DNA from: Bimastos eiseni | Lineage: Eukaryota > Annelida > Clitellata > Crassiclitellata > Lumbricidae | Assembly (NCBI GenBank): GCA_959347315.1 | Contig: OY365806.1 | Coordinates: 28,830,834-28,894,833, forward strand | Length of the DNA stretch: 64,000 bases | Direction: 5' to 3' | In this document: one piece after another, positions 1-11,063 of the stretch | Layout: each line of letters opens with the position of its first letter | Position numbering within the stretch: the stretch's first letter is position 1 | The notes under the pieces: model-generated | Seen by the model: the letters and a program-made list of their open reading frames with translations, nothing else | What the model was told of the DNA's origin: nothing | The model's database searches: none | Made by a program: the position numbers and the translations under genes

Positions 1-3
1 CTC

Positions 4-73
<70 letters not shown>
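1..73. repeat. (CT)n followed by (TA)n microsatellite
   Basis: A CT dinucleotide run passes directly into a TA run at the left edge of the window; it may continue beyond the edge. From here to about 640 I see no supported gene, only a retroelement-style 'TTATAGCGCC' stub at 145-154. Confidence 0.95.
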
Positions 74-76
<3 letters not shown>

Positions 77-639
77 CTCATCAGAATATATTCTGAAGGA
101 GATCTTATTCTCCTATCAGACTCTTCGGTTAATTCACAGGACTTTTATAGCGCCCTTCCAGATACGTACTAAGAGGGGCGTTTCCAGCGCTTCATTTAAG
201 TGTCACTCCTGTGCGGCACGAGTGCGTGTTTGATCAATAATTACGATAACCTTTGTTAGGTATAGATGCTACGTATAAAAAGTACAGAGCCGCCGTTTGC
301 TTTAGAAATGCAAACATTGTAGCAGACCTAATGAGCTTTGCGTTGGTCCGATGTCAGTATAAGATGAGTTCAACAGCTGTGTTCCGTTTTGAATTATTAG
401 GGCGACATACGTCGTCTCCTAGAGTAGGGAGAGGGAGCAAATGCAGGTCTGTAATTATATCGTATATAGACATAGACGAATTCAAAACGGGTTCAGGATT
501 TCAAGTTAGAGGCTGACAGACAAAATGTTCGTGTACACTGTGCGCAGGCTGCTATGACCCGTTTTATTAATGGAATAGATACTCGAACATGTTATTTACA
601 TAATCATTATATAATTAGTCGCTGTCTCGAAGCGGTCAC

Positions 640-850
640 AGGACAATTTACCCGTTACTGGTAGCCTATTGATCTACATGTTTATGCAGATGATGCCCAG
701 ACTTTCGTTCATGGTCAATTAACTGGAAGTCACATCCTAAGGGCCTCCCCCAACAGCGTCTACCCCTTCAATCGGTTACCTTAGTTTGCACTGTTTACAC
801 CGGGCGTCTGCTATTGAGTGCCACTCAACCTGGAATACAAGGGCGGAGAC
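640..850 (+). pseudogene. Degenerate LINE reverse-transcriptase scrap (YADD motif)
   Basis: Around 678-718 the plus strand reads VYADDAQTFVHG in one frame. YADD is the catalytic aspartate motif of non-LTR reverse transcriptases, and the flanking VY...AQ fits the family. The frame breaks soon on both sides and I cannot recognise the preceding palm motif or the following NxxK block with confidence. I read it as a short, old LINE fragment. A chance match is possible because only about a dozen residues are convincing. Confidence 0.35.
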
Positions 851-960
851 TTTGGGGGGGGGGGGGGGGACAGCGGGGGACGATCTCCCCAAAATTTGGA
901 GTGCGGGGGATGGAGTAGCTTTTATCCCCCCAATATTTCAGACGATTGAACGTGTGCTCA
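837..960. repeat. G-rich transposon-like remnant with a G16 run
   Basis: Sixteen consecutive G (854-869) lie in a block with further GGGGG and CCCCC tracts, preceded by GGGCGGAGACTTT. A related motif (reverse strand GACGGAGACTTGG followed by G-rich runs) lies near 3,005-3,050. The pair resembles G-rich ends of low-copy DNA transposons, but no inverted repeats or target duplication could be assigned. The same interval carries no believable coding frame. Confidence 0.25.
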
Positions 961-1083
961 CTGTTATATTTCCTATGTCTGAGACTGGTTTCAAGAAACT
1001 ATAAGTTTTAAAGATAGGGCAAAATTAAATTAAATTAGTAACGGGTGATTGTACGCTCAAGTGGGGAATAATCGGATTTGAGG

Positions 1084-1382
1084 TCCCAAGGTTGACCGAT
1101 ATGACTCATAGCAGATCACCTTATACCCTAAACAAAGACAGGCAGCAAAAACAGACCCCGGCTGGTTTGCATCCTGGGTGATGCGGCTGATGCCGATGAT
1201 GCAGCAAACTGTTGCCGCTTCAGGCCAACCGTCATGGTTGGCCTGAAGCGGCAACAGTTTGCTGCATCATCGGCATCAGCCGCATCACCCAGGATGCAAA
1301 CCAGCCGGGGTCTGTTTTTGCTGCCTGTCTTTGTTTAGGGTATAAGGTGATCTGCTATGAGTCATATCGGTCAACCTTGGGA
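1084..1382. repeat. Perfect 147-bp inverted repeat (palindrome) with 5-bp loop
   Basis: The left arm 1084-1230 and right arm 1236-1382 are exact reverse complements, separated only by GTCAT (1231-1235). The identity stops abruptly at both outer ends (1083/1383). Each arm therefore encodes the same 50-odd residue peptide in opposite directions, a symmetry effect and not two genes. Arm composition is GC-richer than the surroundings. The sequence could be a foldback element, a recent inverted duplication, or an artefact of assembly or cloning. Confidence 0.97.
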
Positions 1383-1837
1383 TGTCAGAGTTCACGATAT
1401 TGGCCAGGCCGCAAAGACAGTACTGAGTGGGTGCAGTAAGCTCCAGTCGTCAGAACGGGACTCTGATACGGAAAAAAAATCTGCAAGTGCCAGTCCATCC
1501 GATTCTTTAAGAAAGCTGTTCAACAATTGTCGGAGATCCCTACCGCACATCGCCGCTATATACATGGATGGTATTAATCTGTGAATATATGAGGAAGCGA
1601 AATCCCTGACAATAGAGATAATCATAGAAGGCCTAATAATTTGAAAGATAAAACCCTTCAACAAATTTAAAAATAATTGGGAGGATAGAAATCGCACGGT
1701 TCTTTGACTACTGCTACGAGTTAGGCTTAAAGTCTAGGAATAAGAACTGATTGTTGAATGTTATATTGTACGACGCCTATTTTCTTTTAATAATGATAAG
1801 AATAATATCTCAGATTTTTCTGTGCAGAATTGGTCAG
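1383..1837. other. No supported gene; sequence flanking the palindrome
   Basis: The stretch right of the palindrome stays GC-richer to about 1,500 and holds a 76-codon open frame (1357-1584, plus) starting inside the right arm. It matches nothing I recognise. After 1,600 the DNA is AT-rich with no signal. Confidence 0.5.
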
Positions 1838-1915
1838 TGGCGTCACTAGGGGGCAGGGGCAGACAGCACCGGGTGAAACCATCAGAGGGGCGACACCAAA
1901 ATAACACGATGAATG
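1838..1915. mobile_element. Possible DNA-transposon terminus ('GTGGCGTCACTAGGGGG' type)
   Basis: The string GTCAGTGGCGTCACTAGG followed by a G-rich run and GGGGCGACACC resembles the ends of dispersed non-autonomous DNA transposons in invertebrate genomes. I could not find the matching far end or a target duplication, so this is recognition by texture only. Confidence 0.3.
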
Positions 1916-2455
1916 TGCAGAATTTCATTTAAAATTCAATGAATTAAAATTTAAAAAAAAACAGGTAAAAAAAATATGATCTGACATGTCTATGATCAAA
2001 GGCGTCAAGACAGTGGGGTTCGGAGGCAAATGCTCCAATTTCAGGTAGGGGGGATATTTTTGAGTCTTATGGGGATATCTTCAAGTCTTTAACAAACTTT
2101 TAAGTTATTGTAACAATGTAACTAATTATAACGTATTTATTATAATAAATAAAGTATAAATTAATGTTACTCGCAGCTTCAGATTATGAAGCAAGTTAGT
2201 AGTATGGTACTAGGCCTAATACAAAAAACCAGCAATTGGTTACATATCCACTTTAAGTTGTTTATTTTCTTGTTTTTTTCCGGTTGCCATCTGCTGTTGC
2301 AAAGATTGCTAACTTCTCATCTAAAAAATTGTTAGCTACATGTTTCCAAAGTGAGTGTAGGACATTTGCCCCTCTGTCGAACATCTGACCATGGGACGAT
2401 TTCTCCCATGCAAATGTTGAATGGAAACTATATTTATCATCAATCCAACACAAAC

Positions 2456-2488
2456 ATAATAATACTAATAATACTAATAATGATATTA

Positions 2489-2519
<31 letters not shown>

Positions 2520-2521
2520 TT
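2456..2521. repeat. (AAT)n microsatellite
   Basis: Imperfect then perfect TAA/AAT repeats. Confidence 0.9.
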
Positions 2522-5034
2522 AGTTTAATTTCACACTGAGAGACTGTGGCATGATTACAAGTACAGTATGAATTTGCGATGATATGTTATTGGCAGTGTT
2601 TGAACTTCTATTGAATTTCTATTAAGTTAAGCAAAATATATTCGCGTCAATCAAACTTCTTTTTAACCACAAATTATTTAAATCGTTACAACTTCACTTT
2701 AACCTAGTAGACAAAGCGAGGCAGCAATTACCAAGCAATTGTATTGTATTTAAGTATTTATAATTCGCCTCCAGTAGGGTGAACCATTCAGAAGAGCTGC
2801 CAGTGCGCAAGGTCCCGCAAAAAGAACTAGGTTTTGAGAAATGCAAAAGAGGATAAGAGATAGAATTTTAGGGCGAACAGATGGAGAAAGCGCATTTCAC
2901 AGACAGGAACCGATAGAACCAAAATATCTAGACTGAGGCGCTGCTGTTGTAGTTTGGGAATTGAACTGTTTTTGCGACCTGTCCACAACCCATATTTTGT
3001 CGATCTGCCCCCCTCCCCCTCCCCAAACTCAGAGCCAAGTCTCCGTCTATGCTGGAATAGACTTCCTCCTTCATTATAACTACAATTGCTAAACGAATAA
3101 CTGGCTTCTCTCTAGTGAGTTCTCACTCTTTGAAGGCGTTTCTTTTTACCCCGAGTATCCGCGCTGAGATCGCCTCTGAATAGTTATTCTGTGAGAGGAG
3201 CTATATAAATCTGAAGATACGATACGGTGCGCATTTAGGCCGCAAGCAGTGATTTAATTCTGCTCTATGTATACAACCCTAATAAATACAAACAAGCCAA
3301 ATGGGCCAATTGGCGATTCGACTGTTCATGTAATCTTTGTTGTCATAATTTATTGCGCTTTTGTAGAGTTTATTGATGTCGCCGAAAAGACCCGGCAGTG
3401 TGCCTATTACGGGGTGCTAATGGCTATGCGCCCATAAACCTGTCAGGCGGCGCGTGTGCATGTATAGTGTCGGTCAATAACCCGATGCAAGGACAATATT
3501 TGCCTCTTACTTCAAAACCACTCGATGATGCGGGTACTTGACATACCTGGCCACTCTTTCAGCTGCCAAAGGGGCGCTATAGACCTATATAACGAAATAA
3601 TGAAAAGGGCTTATCCGAATTAACAGAATGGAGGTGCATTGCTTCAAAGTTTTAGAAAAAAGTGAATTTCATGCCGTCGGATTAACATAAAATGAGGATG
3701 CACTGGCCAACATTGTGTAGTATCAGTTTGTATCCATTGTCGACCTCTAGTCTCTAGACATATTCGTGTTATGGGACGGAAGTAGGCCCATATATGGGGA
3801 GTGAGGGTTGATCTCTTTACCCGATCGACAGCGTGTAAATGATTTTGCTCAGACAACAAAAACGCACCTAGATCAGAGACTCTATCGATTCTGTGGTAAC
3901 AGAAGTGTCAAGACACAAACATAAATTCAAAATTCATTGGACAGTCTTATATATTTATTCACGGATGCATTGATTCGACTTTATTCTGTTGTTCGAGTTG
4001 CAATAAGCAGATTAAAAATTAAATTAGATAATAATGACTCTTATTCGTGTTCGCATATCTATATTACCATCAACAAGGGCGATCAGTATGTCCTCTTCAC
4101 ACAACATAAACTTGTTCTCGTCGACTTCCATTCGCAAATATGTTTTAAGTATTGATACTCGTACATTCACACTTATTCATAGACCAGCTGACTGATGTGT
4201 GTTCAGACAAACATGCCTACGTACCAGCATAGACACATTATAATGTAATGGTATTCACACGTACATGCTTGATAGTTTGCACAGCTATAAAGGCCCATAT
4301 AGACATTTGGCTCAAATACAAGTAGCCAGTCTCACTCGACCAGCATACAACCAGAGAAAGAGAGAGACATAGCAAGAGGTAGAGATATGGGTAGTGGTTA
4401 TAGACGGCAGACAACGAGAATAGCAAGCAGCCTTATTGACTCTTATTGAATCCATGACTCGTGTCAGGCTATCAACTGTTACGCAATGCATCCATCTGAA
4501 AATATCTCATTCCCAGCTGTCATAGAAATTCCTTACTCCTTAGTTTCAATTTCGCAATTGTGTGGCCACTATGACCGGGAAAACAAAGGATGCCTACGCC
4601 ATCTAGCGAACTAAATATCTTTCAATGATAAATGTTTCTCTCTGCTGCGGGATATTACTTTCTGAACAAGTTCTTCGTGCCATTGGCTGTGAGGCCTGTG
4701 CCTATTTTATAAAGATTTCATTGGATTTCATTCAGATGACTGGATGAGATGCGCTGTGCAAACCTTCAAAGGAAGGACTAAGTACTAAGCAAGTAAAAAG
4801 GAATTCTTTCAAATTATGTCTCCCAGCTAATACAACAGTGGACTCTGACCAGTGCATAATACAACAAATCAGCGTTCGTTTCCAAACTCACAATTATTAA
4901 ACCAGTTTATTTGTTTGTACTAGAGCTAGCTGATGAGCATTTATGTTTTTAAACTTAAATTTGGAAGAATTTCGTGCGTTTGTTCAGCCTGCTCGAACCC
5001 TGTGTCAAACTACATGTAGTATCTGTAGGCTATC
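2522..5034. other. Gene-free stretch
   Basis: No open frame above about 70 codons and nothing resembling a known protein. It holds a C/G-rich patch near 3,005-3,050 and a minus-strand GGCGCTATA retroelement stub at 3,572-3,580. The remainder is ordinary AT-rich unique-looking sequence. Confidence 0.6.
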
Positions 5035-5225
5035 CTCGGAGCCGTACAGAGGGGGCCAGCGGGCCCAGGGCGCAAATGTGGAAAATGTGGAAAAGGCGCA
5101 AATTTCAGGATAGAATAACCTATTATTCCATAAAACGTACTATTTTAAAAATGTTATGGCGCCAGATTGATGCTAGGCACAGGGCGCAATTATTGCTCGG
5201 TGTGGCCCTGGCTATCCCTTCGGTT
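5035..5225. mobile_element. Possible hAT-like DNA transposon remnant
   Basis: The stretch GGGGGCCAGCGGGCCCAGGG, then AGGGCGCAA at about 5,067 and again at about 5,181, followed by GTGGCCCTGGC, has the repeated GGCGC/GGCCC texture of eroded DNA-transposon ends. No transposase frame is present and the limits are approximate. Confidence 0.25.
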
Positions 5226-5601
5226 GACGCCTTCTATATTAGACACCTGCCACTTGTAAGTTGTTAATTACGTGTGCAGTCATGGAGCCGCTGATTCATT
5301 GTACAATAATCGTAGCAAGTAATATCTCTCATTTCGAATAAACTGAAATTATGCACAGGTCAATTAATGGAAGGTTGTTGCAGAAGTATGATCGAACGAT
5401 GAAGTAAAGCTATGTGGCTTCATGAAGTAAAACTATATGAAAGGTGTGTTGATGGGCTGGTGAATGAATTATTGTGTGCAACACTCATGCATTGTAGGCT
5501 TATTGCAACGTATATGCCTAATCGCATTCACGTAATTATAGGTCAATGTCATACACAATATGTTTATGATCTTTCTATATTGAGGCTGTTAGATGTCACA
5601 A

Positions 5602-5603
<2 letters not shown>

Positions 5604-5644
<41 letters not shown>
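5604..5644. repeat. (TA)n microsatellite
   Basis: About 20 uninterrupted TA units, starting in ...AGAATATATA. Confidence 0.95.
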
Positions 5645-5645
<1 letters not shown>

Positions 5646-5671
5646 CCAAGAGCTTATAATACGTGATTCAC

Positions 5672-5956
5672 TCATTCATTCATTCATTCATTCATTCATT
5701 CATTCATTCATTCATTCATTCATTCATTCATTCATTCATTCATTCATTCATTCATTCATTCATTCATTCATTCATTCATTCATTCATTCATTCATTCATT
5801 CATTCATTCATTCATTCATTCATTCATTCATTCATTCATTCATTCATTCATTCATTCATTCATTCATTCATTCATTCATTCATTCATTCATTCATTCATT
5901 CATTCATTCATTCATTCATTCATTCATTCATTCATTCATTCATTCATTCATTCATT
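5672..5956 (-). repeat. Perfect (ATTC)n / (TGAA)n tetranucleotide array, ~71 units
   Basis: About 285 bp of uninterrupted ATTC on plus, TGAA on minus. It abuts the 3' end of the minus-strand LINE fragment at 5957. CR1/L2-clade elements are known to end in short tandem repeats instead of poly(A), so I infer this array grew from the element's own 3' terminal repeat. The long His-Ser-Phe-Ile repeat peptides it encodes are a by-product. Confidence 0.95.
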
Positions 5957-7090
5957 ACAGAGATATATATAGCGCCCCTTCAAGGTTACCACTCAGGAGT
6001 GACCCCGACTCCAGCACGTTTAGAAAGAACAGTTTTAAGGCGAGTAAAAAAGGTGTCTGAGTGGACCCTTGGCGACAACCGCAACGCCTACGGGAGCATG
6101 TTTCAGAGCGAGGGGCCAACCACTGAGAAGGCACGATTCTCTTTGGTAGTTGTACTGGCAAATGGGACAATGAGCATGCCTCGCTTAGTAGAGCGTAGAG
6201 CGCAGCGACCCAGTAAACTCAAAGTAGAGTAACAGAGATAGGCAGGGGCGAGACCTAGCAAGGACCGCCATACCAAGAAGATGCTACGGTACGAGATTCG
6301 CTGTTGCAGAGGAGCCAGTGGAACATATAGCCGGATACATGGCCAAATTTAGGAATGCGTCCAACAAGACGTGCAGCAGAACGCAGGACCCGCTCCAGTC
6401 ACCGCAAACGCCCAGCTGGAAGACCTGCATAGAGTGAGCAACAGTAGTCCAGTCGGGCAGTAATGAAGGCGTGAACAAGGGTAGCTGTGGCGTCTGGAGT
6501 TAGCGAGCGGGAAACAGTTCGAAGCTGACGCAACTGGTAGTATGAATCACGGCAAAATCGGTGAATATGAGAGGCAAAGGTGAGCTCTTGGTCCAACATG
6601 ACTCCAAGGTCCCGGACAACAGAGGAAAATGCAAAGAGGGGGAAATCAGCAGTAATGGCAGTTAAATCAAGCTTCATAAGCTGCTGGCGAGTGCCCTGCC
6701 AGATAAATTTGGTTTTTGGGGGGTTGAGTCGCAGGCGGTTTGACGCCATCCAAGTCTCGAGGGAATCCAGCGTTTGGCTCATTGCCCGAACAGCAGTAGA
6801 GGCATTAGAAGCCATGCAATGTAAGTAGGCTTGGACATCATCAGCGTACAGGTGACCCAACACAGCAGCGGCATTAAGGACAGAAGAAATCTCAGCAGTG
6901 TAGATGACATACAGAAGGGGACCCAGCACAGAGCCCCGATGAAGGCCATAAGGGACAGGGACCCACATGGACCTGGAAGACCCATGAACCACACAAATGG
7001 AGCGCTCCCTGACAAATGAGACGAAAAGAGACGAAGTAACAGCGTCTCGGTAAAAAGAACCTTCCAAAAGCCGAATTCGATATGAAGTGA
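5957..7090 (-). pseudogene. 5'-truncated CR1/L2-like LINE: reverse transcriptase C-terminal half, frameshifted
   Basis: The minus-strand frame 7067-6399 carries the palm of a non-LTR reverse transcriptase. It shows HRGSVLGPLLYVIYTAEI (usual PQGSVLGP changed to HRGSVLGP), then LYADDVQAYLH with the catalytic YADD, then NRLRLNPPKTKF, RDLGVMLDQELTF and the thumb-like ARLDYCCSLYAGLPAGRL. A one-base shift near 6398 ends the frame. The next frame continues LERVLRSAARLVGRIPKFG, typical of the family, followed by an internal deletion near 6,300. The characteristic C-terminal block is legible at about 6,200-5,990 (ENRAFSVVGPSL, ALRLSP, RLKTVLSKRAG) with stop codons. No endonuclease domain remains. The copy ends in GGGCGCTATATA and the TGAA array. 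It is a dead retrotransposed copy; assignment to CR1/L2 over Jockey is an inference from the tail and wording. Confidence 0.9.
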
Positions 7091-8838
7091 TAGCAGGTAA
7101 TTAAAGAGAACATGTCATTTATCTTTTTAGTTTCGACCAACATCTGTAACAATAATGCACGCAGTTGATGACAATGAGACGAGAGGGATTTCCAACAGAT
7201 GTAAAAAACTTGATCTTCTCAAATGCTTGTTTAGGAGGAGGCATAATTAGGGCCTATGACCATTGACGCGTTTTATGTCTCTATGATTACAGCTTAGTAA
7301 GCGTATGAGCCTACGCGTAAACTATCCATCGGCAGAGGTTTGAGTGTGAAATCCAGGTGGGGTGTCCTATGGGTATCGGTCTATTCATGGCCCACTGAAT
7401 TCATGGATCACGTGTTCCGACGCTCCGTTGTGTATATGACATAGCTCCAAGATTGAAGTTACGGTGTGAAATGTGATTATACTGGTCTCCATGACAACTA
7501 GGCCTACATTTTATCTTAATGTTCTGATTGGTTCAAGCGTGTGGATCATTGATGAACCCCATTAGTCAACAACTGAAAATTCATTTATAATTTTTAGGAT
7601 AGTGCCGTCTGAACATTTCCATATGCTTGCTTGATTTAACCATCGAACCCGACTGCAGGCATATCAGAATGATGGCCTCGTAGGCCTACATTCCATGGAC
7701 AATCACTCATCCAAATACAATTCGAACTCGCACAGCTAAGTGTAACTAGATCACCCGATCGAGTCTTACCTACAATCTAAAATAAATCAATGGACAAAAC
7801 AATTGAGCACGTACAAATTTAAGATGTCGAGAGTGTGACTTACTTTCAATCCCGTTCCTGACGTTTTGAGCACAGCCGATATGAGATAGCAGTAATAATT
7901 AAATCAGTTCATTACTGCGTTCGCTGAAGTTGTCGTAAATTGAGCGATTACCCAGAGTATCCTAAAATGCAGATTGTTTCTTTTAAGTAGATACAAAGTA
8001 TAAGCGACGTCATTTTCTTAGCATCGGCATACCAGGGACAGGGTATTAATAGTCCAACATATCTACTCTAAGAGATTTAACAAATGAGGTTGTCTTTCCT
8101 AAAGTTATTCTGTTGTGACCCAACAGTCCAGCGCGCAGATCGCTGGGCTATTATATCGCGCATCCCAGATTAGTCAAAACACTTGTACATTTCTTTCAGT
8201 AATTGACACGAACTAATGATCTCCATTGTCCTCAGTCCTTTGTTAAGTCCATTGCTTTCTTAAATGCTAGTTCAAATTGTGTTATGTCCTCATTTATGTT
8301 GTTATCCAACACATTTAAAAAGGAATCAGAGCCAGAGTACCAAAGTAATTCGGAGCAACACGGCTCCTGCGAGATACAGTAATAAGTAACAAGCATATGT
8401 CTCATATGCAACAGAGTCATGTCCACAAGGGCTAGCCGACCTTCCCCAATTGATTTATCTGGATAACTGAAGACTTCCTGCTGCTAATATATATATAGTC
8501 CAACAGATGCAAGACTAAATGCGGCTGTTTCTAAGCACTGCCATCTCAGAAGATTTTGCAATCAACTTCAAACATGCTCTTTACCAAGCAGTGTAAGCAC
8601 GTTGTGCAAAGCGTACATTTTATTATACAAAAATTTGCATTGTGCATGGATTGAGCGCCACCTAGTCACTTCACAGGCATAAATATTACTTCGCGTGGTG
8701 CCCGAGAGTCGAGCAGAGGTTTGTGTATTCTACTGCATTGAGTGATTGGACAACCAAATATCGTGTGTTAAATTCAATTCCTAACAAGGTGTACAACGAT
8801 GTTTCGAGACTTGCGCTCCATAATTAGCTATCCCTATC
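7091..8838. other. Gene-free stretch
   Basis: No supported gene or long repeat. It holds several TAGGCCTA palindromes (for example near 7,500 and 7,680) and otherwise unique-looking AT-rich DNA. Confidence 0.6.
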
Positions 8839-8840
8839 TA

Positions 8841-9062
8841 CACTGTGTACTAATTGAACTGATACCCTTTTGTTTTAGCAAAAAATCCGTCAATTCTAAA
8901 TGTTATTCAATAACATTTCACAGACTGAAAGACGGAAAAATTACCAGTGACTTCTGAAAATTTAATCAAATTCTACGAACAGGGTCCAAAGTTATGCACA
9001 TTCAAATGTGGACAAATAAAATTCGAACTATCCAACATGTAAAAATCCAGAATTTTTTTAAC
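8841..9062 (+). repeat. Left terminal inverted repeat of the Tc1/mariner element
   Basis: It aligns in inverted orientation with 10842-11061 over about 220 bp with scattered mismatches and a short indel. The best-preserved block is GTCCAAAGTTATGCACATTC, near 8,984-9,003. Confidence 0.85.
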
Positions 9063-9179
9063 TTTACACTTCCACAACGACTTGAAGACAGCAACATTTA
9101 AAATGAATCTGAGACAAATGTTCTTCTTCAAAGCTGATGCTCAAATTTAGCGAAATTTGATCGAGTACTGTTGCGCAAA

Positions 9180-10253
9180 TGCCCCTGAGCAACGGTCTCC
9201 CTCGAGCTTTCGCTGCTGAGCCTAATGGGGCCCGCCGCTAAAGCTCTCGATGTAGTCGCTTGAGGCGCCACCTATTTTTCTCTTGCGTAGATGACGCGTG
9301 AGCGGCCATTTTTAGTTTGTGTTGAGTGGTCGAAGTTCTAGAAAGATAGAGGTTGACGAGTCGGTAAAAGTTCATAAAAACTCATATTCGCGAGTAGTTT
9401 CAGTGTAGAAAACTTAGCGAAATTAAAAGGGAAGCATTACGACTCGTGTGGTGCTAGTGCAGTCTGAAAATTTTGAATGTGCATACAAATAAATGTGATT
9501 GACTTTCGGCCAGAGCTGGCGATAGCGCGAGTGCATTGTAACTGACGGCATTCGGCTGGTGTACGTTTTTATAGCGCTGTGCTTGGAAGAATAGAGAACG
9601 AAGTAGCTAAGAAATGTGGATAAATTCTGGCATTACATAACTATACAATTAGTGCAGTGTTAAGGGTTCGTTTGATGTTTGGTAAATTAGAAATCTTGTT
9701 TGTTTCCTGCATAATTGTGGTTAATGAATGTGAACCCGCAGCAGGCAGCTGAGGATTAATTGCAGTAAATAAAGATTGCTTGATTATTGAACATACAAAT
9801 TTCGTTGAACTTTAAAATAATTAAGTGGCCATAGTGAGGAGCCCTATGGAAGAAAAATAAATCAGTCTGCTCGTAGGGACCATCCCATCCGAGGTGCTTC
9901 GTCCGCTCAGCGGATGATCGCCACCATCAGCCCCGAGGTCACGGACATTATGTCCAATCCGGCTCGAGGTAATCGTGTGGTGCACACTGGGGCCCTCACT
10001 ATGCGTGGAGCTGAGATAGAGCCGACGGGAGCATATGGGCGAGAAACTCTGACTCCGTGCTTAAGACGTAGTCGGCGACGGCAGGGAAAATGGCCCGTAG
10101 GCTATGGAGTAGGACCGGAAGTGGGATTAGCCATTGTAACCTCGGAAGGCGTCCCCGAGCAGCCAGCAACCCCTAGGGGCGGTAAGTCTGACAGTACAAA
10201 GCAATCGATTAGTAGCAACTTCTTTTTTTCTCGTTTGAACTCCAACGTACACC
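9180..10253 (+). other. Unrecognised ~1.1 kb segment inside the Tc1/mariner element, with an 89-codon ORF ending at a splice-donor-like site
   Basis: This segment replaces the transposase C-terminal region. It is GC-richer than its surroundings and has no resemblance to the element's other parts. A plus-strand frame opens at ATG 9914 (MIATISPEVTDIMS...) and stays open to 10279. At about 10179 it meets GGGGCGGTAAGTCTG, a strong donor-like sequence. The peptide is unfamiliar and I assign no function. It could be host DNA captured by the transposon, a nested insertion whose ends I could not define, or a related element's private sequence. Confidence 0.4.
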
Positions 10254-10762
10254 CTAGCATTTTGCAGATTTACCGGTGAACTTAACTGTAAACAGCTTTT
10301 CATCCGTAAACCACATGAATTGAACCAACCTCTGAGGGTATTTTCGTAGAAGTTGTTCGGTACGTACTAGACGGGCAATCTTATTCGCATCGGTTAGGTC
10401 CTGGCCTTGTTTCTTTTTTAAACATTTCAGCAGCGGATCTTTGTGAATAATTTGATGCACCGAAGTTCGCGAAATACCAGTTTCTCGCGATACTTTTCGA
10501 ATTGTTTTGTGGCTGCCAGGTCGGTCTTCTTGACTCAGTACGAGTGTTTCCACACAATCAACATTTTCCACAGTACGAGTTGTGGGTGGTCTACCACCGC
10601 TATACCGCTTTTCTGCTGATCCGGTAGCATCGATTTTTGCAATCAATCAATTCAAGGCTGCGATAGACCAGTTTCAGCATTTTTCAATAACGTTTTTGCT
10701 CCGTAATGTTTTTCTTGTCTTAAAATTTTAATCATACTAAAGTCGTCTTTACTGAAACCCAT
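10254..10762 (-). pseudogene. Tc1/mariner-type transposase, N-terminal part only
   Basis: From ATG at 10762 the minus strand reads MGFSKDDFSMIKILRQEKHY, typical of the N-terminus of mariner-like transposases. A TGA then follows after about 36 codons, with missing residues. The downstream frame (10646-10254) has RYSGGRPPTTRTVENVD (the GRP linker between helix-turn-helix units), SHKTIRKVSRETGISRTSVH (helix-turn-helix), IHKDPLLKCLKKKQGQDLTD, and WFTDEKLFTV, which holds the first catalytic aspartate. The second and third acidic residues are absent because the frame runs into unrelated DNA. Family length is roughly 340 residues; about 165 are recognisable here. Confidence 0.85.
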
Positions 10763-10841
10763 CTTGTTTTATTATCGTCTGCTGAAATGGAGATGACGTT
10801 TTTTGTGACGGCATACATTTTAATAAGTAAGGCATGCAGTT

Positions 10842-11061
10842 TGCTAAAAATATTTTTTTTACTTGTTGGAAAGTTCGAATTTTGTTTGTCCAAATTCGAA
10901 TGTGCATAACTTTGGACTCTGCTGATAAAATTTTATGAAATTTTCACACGACATTTGTAATTTATCTCTCTTTAAGTCTGCAAACTTTTATTTTTTTATG
11001 TTTGGAATTGGCAGATTTATTACCAAGAGAAAAAGGGTTTCAGTTCAATTGGGACACAGTG
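10842..11061 (-). repeat. Right terminal inverted repeat of the Tc1/mariner element
   Basis: This is the partner of 8841-9062. It is AT-rich and ends in GGGACACAGTG followed by TA. Confidence 0.85.
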
Positions 11062-11063
11062 TA

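Larger units (their letters stand above)
8841..11061 (-). mobile_element. Tc1/mariner-superfamily transposon, decayed and composite
   Basis: The ends are long inverted repeats: left 8841-9062 begins CACTGTGTAC and the right end at 11061 reads CACTGTGTCC on the opposite strand. Both then share AATTGAACTGA and ACCCTTTT, and further in GTCCAAAGTTATGCACATTC. Each end is flanked by TA (8839-8840 and 11062-11063), the target of this superfamily. A minus-strand transposase remnant occupies 10762-10254, but the region where its catalytic C-terminus should lie (about 9,180-10,250) is filled by unrelated sequence. The element cannot encode an active transposase. Confidence 0.85.

Noticed and set aside
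854..869. G16 here and C16 at 63059-63074 considered as ends of one element or assembly joints.
   Set aside because: The flanks of the two runs do not match each other, so no link is supported; homopolymer length may also be a sequencing error.
1057..1439. Two nearly identical ~60-residue peptides on opposite strands.
   Set aside because: They are one sequence read twice because of the perfect palindrome; reported as a palindrome instead.
5593..6232. Two overlapping long open frames of 155 and 189 codons rich in His-Ser-Phe-Ile.
   Set aside because: They are read-through of the ATTC tetranucleotide array, which has no stop codon in these frames; the downstream parts are antisense to the LINE relic.
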